64,000 nucleotides of DNA from Pohlia nutans (taxonomy: Eukaryota; Streptophyta; Bryopsida; Bryales; Mniaceae). The position numbers and the translations under genes are program-made. The notes beneath the pieces were generated by a model. The model was not told where the DNA came from. It ran no database searches and saw only the letters and a program-made list of their open reading frames with translations. The stretch spans positions 21,915,009-21,979,008 of the forward strand of contig CM040100.1 of the NCBI GenBank assembly GCA_022496805.1, read 5' to 3'. Shown here in pieces: positions 57,989-64,000 of the stretch. How positions within the stretch are numbered: position 1 is the stretch's first letter; the number at the start of each line of letters is the position of its first letter.

Positions 57989-59815
57989 AAGGTAGTTCTG
58001 CAATTAGAATTGTCGTGAACCATCCTAGTTTATATAATATTGGATTGTATGTTGTTCAAACAATACTATTATACTTGATTGCTAAGATTGAATATTAGTA
58101 TTTATAAGATGAATATATCCAACACCCAATTTTGTCCTCATGTATTGGTGGAGTACATTCTAGAAGACAAATGTACACTTCTTTCATTTGCACTCGTACT
58201 ATAATTTGATCATTTACATTTTGGAAAACATTCACATTGTGCATTTTCAAAACTGCACTTTGAGTACATTCGTAGGCAAGCACGAACTTCATCATCATAA
58301 CTAAGTTGGTAGCACTTCTCCTAAAAGACTCTTCATTCACGTCGGCCCTTCGAGTTAGGGTTTCTCTCTCTCTCTTACTTCTATTGAATGTGGCAATTGT
58401 ATGTTGATTCCATACAACACCACCATATTATGACCACTATAGAGTTAACCGAAATGAGAACATCAGTTTTGACCCCCCAAATTCATGGGATTTGAAGTCT
58501 ATGGTGTTGTCGAGTATAACCGAAATAAAAACTGAGCATGAAGACTCAGGTTTTTTTTGGACCTCAGAGCCACAACAATCCAAAAATGGGCAGCGACTGT
58601 TATTCCGTAAAGAATGTGGAGTGCCAGCAAGCACATGCAGACTAGGTTATGAAGTTGCATGATGAGCGCAACGGCCACATTTAGGATGGTCGAGGTCTGT
58701 GGAACCCAACAGTAACGTGATCAACGCAGCAAACGCTGGCAGCCGGGTTTCAAGCACATGCAAATGCAGAAGATCGCATTGTAGAAGCCGGTTTTCAAGC
58801 AAATGCAAAAGATCGCGTTGCAGAAGCTGATTTTCAAGCAAATGCAGAAGATCACGTTGACAAATCCGGACCCTACCCGGAACCAAGTATACATACCCTA
58901 TCGTCGTGGCTGCCAAGTCTTCCCTCCCATCCCATATTGTTTGCGGATTAGGCTTGAGGAGGAGATGTAAGCCCTTCTACGGTTGGTCCCTTACGTAAGC
59001 CACTTAGATCTTGGAACTGCCACATAGATGTAGAAGCCATAGGTGTAGGTGCCTCGAATGTCCAAACCTTATGCCAATTTTTTAAATTTTTAATGTGTTA
59101 GGGTTTTTTTTCCTCCCATCTACATTTAACAAAGGTTTAAAGGGATCCATACTAATTTATCGACATTGCACACTGTATAGTAGATAGATAGAAATTCCGG
59201 ACCTTTTTTAGGCCAGCGTGAATAAAGTGCTTGCTCGTAATGACAATGACCAAGTGCCCACCGAACAAAGGGCCACTATTACAAAATTTAGGGTTTAGCA
59301 ATTTCCTAGGTGTTAGGAACGTTTTGGATATCCTCCTTAGTGTACACAAGACACACATGCAAATCTCAAATCCAAACACATGTTTACCATAAAGTAAATT
59401 TGACACGGTGAGTCCCTCTAATTTTTAGGTCCTTTCGAAACCCTTATTCTATGTAAATAAAATTGATATATTCTAATATATAATGAAAGATATACGTTTG
59501 TAATTTTAGAGAAGTATGTACTCTAATCCGAGACTCTAGTAACACCAAATCCAACCATTGGATAGGACAACAACTTCATGAAGTATCTCTAAAAAACATT
59601 TCATGGTGAAGAGGTTCACGAGGAAGGAGATATGGATGACAACAGTCATTCATCAACCCTATAGGTTGGTTGGGCCTTGAAGGGTTAATTTGGGATCTCT
59701 AAATGAATTTCAAAATAAAACCTTGGAAAATATTTGAAAACTATTAATAAAACATATGATGAATTTAATTGTATAGATGTGATCTACACATTGAGATCAA
59801 CAACTTTTCTTTATA
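57989..59815. other. No secure gene
   Basis: A short GCAAATGCARAAGATC repeat lies at about 58750-58860 (about three units of 36-40 bp), giving a leucine-rich frame on the minus strand that is not a recognised protein. A lone right-end-like CCTTGAAGGG followed by TTAA is at 59683-59696. Confidence 0.4.
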
Positions 59816-60011
59816 CCGTAGTTTACTAGCAGATTAGGCACCTTTCTGCCTAATATTTAATTATTTCTAAAAATAGATTTAGACAAAACTGAGTATTCTT
59901 CAAAATTCGTTCTTTTTGCATACAAATTTTTTTTTTTGAAAAATAATTTCTCGGAATTTTAGGCATCTATTTTTAGAATTATGTTTTGCCGAACCTGCTA
60001 GTAAACTACGG
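59816..60011. mobile_element. TA-type MITE, CCGTA family copy 2
   Basis: CCGTAGTTTACTAGCAG and CTGCTAGTAAACTACGG form a perfect 17-bp inverted repeat. TA flanks both sides (59814-59815 and 60012-60013). It is 196 bp, related to 26788-26985. The 2-bp TA duplication points to the Tc1/mariner (Stowaway-like) type. Confidence 0.8.
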
Positions 60012-60084
60012 TATATCAACTCTATTTAATTGATTTATCAAGCAGTTTATAAGACATCTTAGAAATCGGTTTAGGGTTTACACG

Positions 60085-60240
60085 TTCATTTCATATTGTA
60101 ATGATTTCACCCAAAATTCACCCAAAATTTTGAAGATTTCACTGTAAAATTACTCTTACAAAAGTCAACTCAAATAATTAAGCAATCAAAAAAACTCCAA
60201 AAATCACTACACTTAGAGTATTACATTTCAACCAATCACA
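60085..60240. repeat. Fragment of TTAA-type family C
   Basis: It shares TTTCACCCAAAATTTTGAAG-like and AAAAATCACTACACTTAGAG words with 2617-3542 and the complement of 13526-14093. No terminal words remain. Smaller pieces recur near 61020-61140. Confidence 0.65.
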
Positions 60241-60474
60241 TCAAATTAGCTAAAGATTTTTAAAAGAAAATTTATTATTGATGAGAACAAGTTGTTAGTC
60301 GCGTAGTCTCTGTCTTAGTATTAAAGGTATATTTACTTTTATAGCTTCTTTATATTGTTCAGCCATGTAACTCCTTCAAAATGAATCCACCATATTCCAT
60401 TTGTTTTTGAATTTCACCATTATTGGTATTTTAATTTAGCTTAAATTGATTTGATCTAAATTGTGTTTTTAAAT

Positions 60475-60530
60475 AAAAGCGTGTTGAGGTAGGCTTGAAG
60501 TGTACGTCAAACCTACCTCAACACGCTTTT
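60475..60530. repeat. Near-perfect short hairpin
   Basis: AAAAGCGTGTTGAGGTAGG pairs perfectly with CCTACCTCAACACGCTTTT, and TTGA with TCAA after a single C/A mismatch. The loop is about 8 bases. It is flanked by direct repeats of AAATTGTGTTYTTAAATAAAAGC. Confidence 0.8.
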
Positions 60531-61241
60531 ACTTTTTAATTCAATCTAAATTGTGTTCTTAAATAAAAGCTTCTCAAGCTTACATAAAGAGAAATTCAAT
60601 AGAAAAATAGTTTTTGTAGTGTGAATTGCAATTTTAGGGTTTTGAGCGTTAAAGTGCTGTGAAAAATGCTATTTTATCAATTTTAACAATTAAAATGCTC
60701 TTAGGTTGAAAATTTCACAAATCATTCCATTCTAATAAGTTGAAACATGCATAAACGTCCTATAAAAGCTAACGTCCTATAAAAGCTAGAGTAAAATTTC
60801 ATTAGACCAAAGGCATTTTATTTGAATGTCAATAATTTTACTTTAAATTAAATATAGTCTGTTAGAAATGTGACTAACCCCAAATTGAACTAAAATATGG
60901 TATTTTTCTAAATATAAACCTTTTACTAATTCATCACTGACTATTGCAAGTTTATAATATTACAAGATAAAAATTCAAGTGAGATATATAGAGGTTAGTG
61001 ACGTTAGTGACATGTGATGAGTTGAAATGTAACTCTAAGTGTAGTGATTTTTAAAAAAATTAAAAATTAAAAATTAAAAATTAAACTTAAAATTCAAAAT
61101 GTTGTTGTAACACTTCAACTCTAGTGATTTTTGGAGATACAAGGATCCTTTATATGAGTGAAGCTATAAATGAAAATGTCCAATATATGAATGAAAATAC
61201 AATTTTATTAAGTAGAATCTAGAATCTCTTGTATCTCTCTT

Positions 61242-61670
61242 CTAAAATCTAAATGCCTCGGGTGTGTAAAACCCCTCATCTCTAAGCTTGATGAGATCAT
61301 TCATGCGCATACTCCTATCCTTGGTACTAAATATACGGCACCGTTTCTTTTCACTTTCCATCTTGAGCTCAATCAGTCCATTGCGGTTTGCTTCTCCGCC
61401 CGCATAGGCGTTAGCAAGGCTTGTGATACCTTTAACCGTTTCTTGCAAAATTTCTCCCTTGGACTTGGATTTTTTTTTATCTTTTTCATTGAGGCTTGGA
61501 GCTATAGTGGTAGTTGTTGCACTTGAATCTTCAACTATGAAACTATCACTTGTTTGGGTACTTGGACTCAACCCCTCTACAATTCCTACTCTTAGGTTAA
61601 AGGTATTCCTTTTTGCATGCCCCTCAGTGACTTTAATGGCAGTTAGGAAGTCAATGCCCGGGGAAGTCAC
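61242..61670 (-). CDS. Unidentified open frame, possible terminal exon
   Basis: A minus-strand frame of 142 codons (first ATG context MTSPGIDFLTAIKV). It has a serine/threonine-rich middle (SSATTTTIAPSLNEKDKKKS), a lysine-rich patch (KDKKKSKSKGEILQE) and a charged C-terminus ending LRDEGFYTPEAFRF. It looks protein-like but I recognise no family. Neighbouring possible exons on the same strand are at 62214-62392 and 62650-62820. It could be a plant gene or a transposon-derived DNA-binding protein. Low certainty. Confidence 0.35.
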   Translation of the reverse strand: MTSPGIDFLTAIKVTEGHAKRNTFNLRVGIVEGLSPSTQTSDSFIVEDSSATTTTIAPSLNEKDKKKSKSKGEILQETVKGITSLANAYAGGEANRNGLIELKMESEKKRCRIFSTKDRSMRMNDLIKLRDEGFYTPEAFRF

Positions 61671-62213
61671 TGTTAAGAATTTAGATAACTATGAGAGAAC
61701 AAATATAGGGTGTCTTTTATTCATTTGAGATAAAAATTATAAATTTATAGAAGTAATAAAGGGTGTTTTAAAACTAATTTGGGAATATTTTAGAGATATT
61801 CCTAGAATATATATGGAATATATCCTAAATATACTATAAATAGTAGAATATTCCAATTATTTCATAGCCCTCCATTAAATACCCTTTGTTCGCTCATATG
61901 TACCCAAAATTTACACTAAGTGACTTCCCCGTAAGTCAATGGGTTGCAAGACTGCCTTTTCTGGATTATCTTCATTACTAGTACTTGTTTTTTAGTTCCT
62001 TTCTCTTAGTTTGACTTTCAAAGACTCTTCTTGGAAAGTGGAATTTAGAAATTCCTTGCAATAGTCAAGGTACATGCTTATCCACGCTATCGACAGAACC
62101 AATTGGTCACTCACTTTCTTCCGCAATTTAGAATAATTGTTAAAATGGATGTGGTACGATGCAACCAAACAAGACAGGTGAATGCTATCAATAGCATTAT
62201 TTTTTTGGAAACC

Positions 62214-62392
62214 CTAGACTTTTTGGCCGGTGGAGGAGCTTGGAGTCCCGTTCATTGGAATGGGGTTAATTGCAAGATTAGGTGTGACGTTTGAGACACT
62301 TGAGGGTGTGGCACAATGGTTAGGGAGAGAAATGTTCGTAGCATCGTTGTCCTCCTCAATCCTAACAAGCTGCGGATCGTAGTAGAAGCCCT
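62214..62392 (-). CDS. Possible internal exon, unknown gene
   Basis: After a good acceptor (GGTTTCCACAG), the minus strand reads GFYYDPQLVRIEEDNDATN and on to NPIPMNGTPSSSTGQKV before a stop. An upstream block ending NFDGFT before GTAATA at about 62658 could join to it in phase. No family is recognised, and the linkage to 61242-61670 is a guess. Confidence 0.3.
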
Positions 62393-62999
62393 GTGGAAAC
62401 CAAAAGAGCATGAAATAAAATGACAAGATGTACATAATTTATGCAAGAGCTGACCAAGATGAACTCAAAAACAATAACACGTCAATGTAGAAACAACGCA
62501 ATTTAAGAACACAGTGAAAACGAACTATAAACACTCACATCAACTCAAAACAACAAGATCCAAAAAAATGCAGCGATCTACCTAAACAACGTGATCAAGA
62601 ACATGCAAATTTGAAATGAAGTAACAACAAAGGGGGAGGGAGAACATAAATATTACCGTGAAGCCATCGAAGTTTGTGGTCGGTTGCCCTTGCTTCCCAG
62701 CTCCCCATCGTCATGGCTAGCCATTGTCCATCAGTGATGAGGCTGTAAACTGCAATAGGACGTCGACGAGGCGCCTCAATAGGTAGCTCTGAGCCTCCGA
62801 CATCATAATGCCTCGACAACAGGATGTTTGATTACTTCGAATTGCTGCGACTGCGACTGCTTCAGACGGCTGCGACTTCGACTGCTTAGAACTGCTGTGA
62901 CTGCGGGAAGCGCCGATCAACAACAACCCTAAACCCTCAAACAAAATGAACAGCGGAAATGAGCAATGGAGTGAGGAAATGAGGAGCGGAAATGAGCAA

Positions 63000-64000
63000 C
63001 AATGCATGTGGACGTGGGGATCGGATCAGACGACGATCTCTCAAGCCTCCAACAACGACAAAGGACCTCAAGCTCACTACTAAAGTGGCAGCGGCGGGCG
63101 CAACAGGAAGTACCAGCAGCATTGGGCGCAGGAGCCTAAACCTTTGAACCCTATAGAGCGCGAAAGAAGAGTAGCAGAGCGCGAAGTACCAGCAGCAGAG
63201 CGCGAAAGTGGAGTAGCAGGCGCAGTGGAGCCCCAGATTGGCAACAACAACAAAGTTGATAAAGGCAGCAACAGCGTTCAAAACTCCCTAACAACGCTCA
63301 AAGCTCAACAACAACGCTCAAAGTCCATGAAGATGGTGAAGTAGAGAAGCGATTGGGACTTTAATGGCAGTGCGTTGTGGGAGCCCCGGAGGTTGTGGGA
63401 GTACGAAGTGAGAAGGATTTGAGCAAGAGCGCCAGGGGCCGGGAGAGAGAGAGCCCACGACGTCGAAAGCACCTTGCGAGCGGCATCTAGCAGAAACTAG
63501 CTCCCGAAACCCTTTCATGCGGGCCATCGAAGCACTAACACCCCAAACTCGCCTTAGTCTCTGTTTTGCCGTTTTTGAGACGGCAAAACTAGTTCAAATT
63601 GTTTTCCATTTTTGGATTTATTAACAATGGTGCTAGTCCACTCGGCTGTTATTGACTAAGGTCAGACTCACCTCACCTAAATGGAGTTTGGTCTTCTTTT
63701 CAGTTAACTCTTATGACGAGAGAAAATCTTGTCATTTGAAACAGGGTTGGAATGTATGGGGTCCTTTTTAAAATCATTGGTTTTGATGTGATTCACCCAA
63801 AATTGGTTATACCTACCACTATTTATAATGGAAATTCCTCTTTAACTACAGTGGCTCTTAGTCTCCTACCCAAAAATAATCAAATAAATATAAAAATATA
63901 ATATATATATATATATATGTATAATATAATATAATATAAGCATAATATAAACATGATAGATGTCATTAATACATTTGGACCAACTGATGCATACTGGGAT
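63000..64000. other. GC-richer stretch, then AT repeat at the window end
   Basis: Positions 63050-63520 are GC-richer, with short AGCGCGAAAG-type repeats (about 63155-63215) that create frames on both strands. It may be the 5' region of the possible minus-strand gene at 61-63 kb. An AT microsatellite lies at about 63888-63940. Confidence 0.35.

Overview
This is an AT-rich, intron-bearing, transposon-packed nuclear segment of a plant. The evidence is a spliced gene for a plant-type MICU (mitochondrial calcium uptake) protein, two Ty1/copia retrotransposons, a tRNA-derived SINE, and CACTA-like, PIF/Harbinger-like and TA-type miniature elements. The species cannot be fixed from this window. There are no bacterial operons, no CRISPR array and no rRNA.

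Layout. Positions 1-16 kb are a mosaic of short non-autonomous elements. The most distinctive group has ends CCYYTAA...TTAGGGG set between TTAA sites, in at least five sequence families. One copy (2878-3232) sits inside another (2617-3542), and an uninterrupted relative at 13526-14093 shows the empty site. A 1.25-kb near-palindromic foldback element lies at about 10725-11980. Positions 17.1-23.25 kb are a decayed copia element (minus strand, canonical tRNA-iMet primer site), split by a 2.85-kb TIR transposon that carries a SINE and an internal tandem array. Positions 23.7-36.9 kb hold more MITEs. The only confidently identified single-copy gene is MICU, minus strand, 41663-37361, eight exons. 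From 43.9 to 44.45 kb there are exon-like remnants of an unidentified minus-strand gene.

Positions 46.2-47.8 kb and 48.4-55.4 kb are tandem arrays with a period of about 150 bp. The second is interrupted by a young copia element (48941-54399, minus strand) with two apparently identical 258-bp LTRs and a 5-bp target duplication. It has a half-tRNA type primer site, one in-frame stop in reverse transcriptase and a lost zinc-knuckle cysteine. A second copy of the TIR transposon with its SINE is at 55611-57988. The last 6 kb hold MITE pieces and a possible minus-strand gene of unknown identity.

No metabolic or defence system is encoded. MICU is a housekeeping regulator of mitochondrial calcium entry, and the rest is repeat biology with several levels of nesting. 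The most unusual signals are the TTAA-flanked families, the foldback element, the SINE-carrying transposon with CpG-rich ends, and the copia element with an anticodon-arm primer site.
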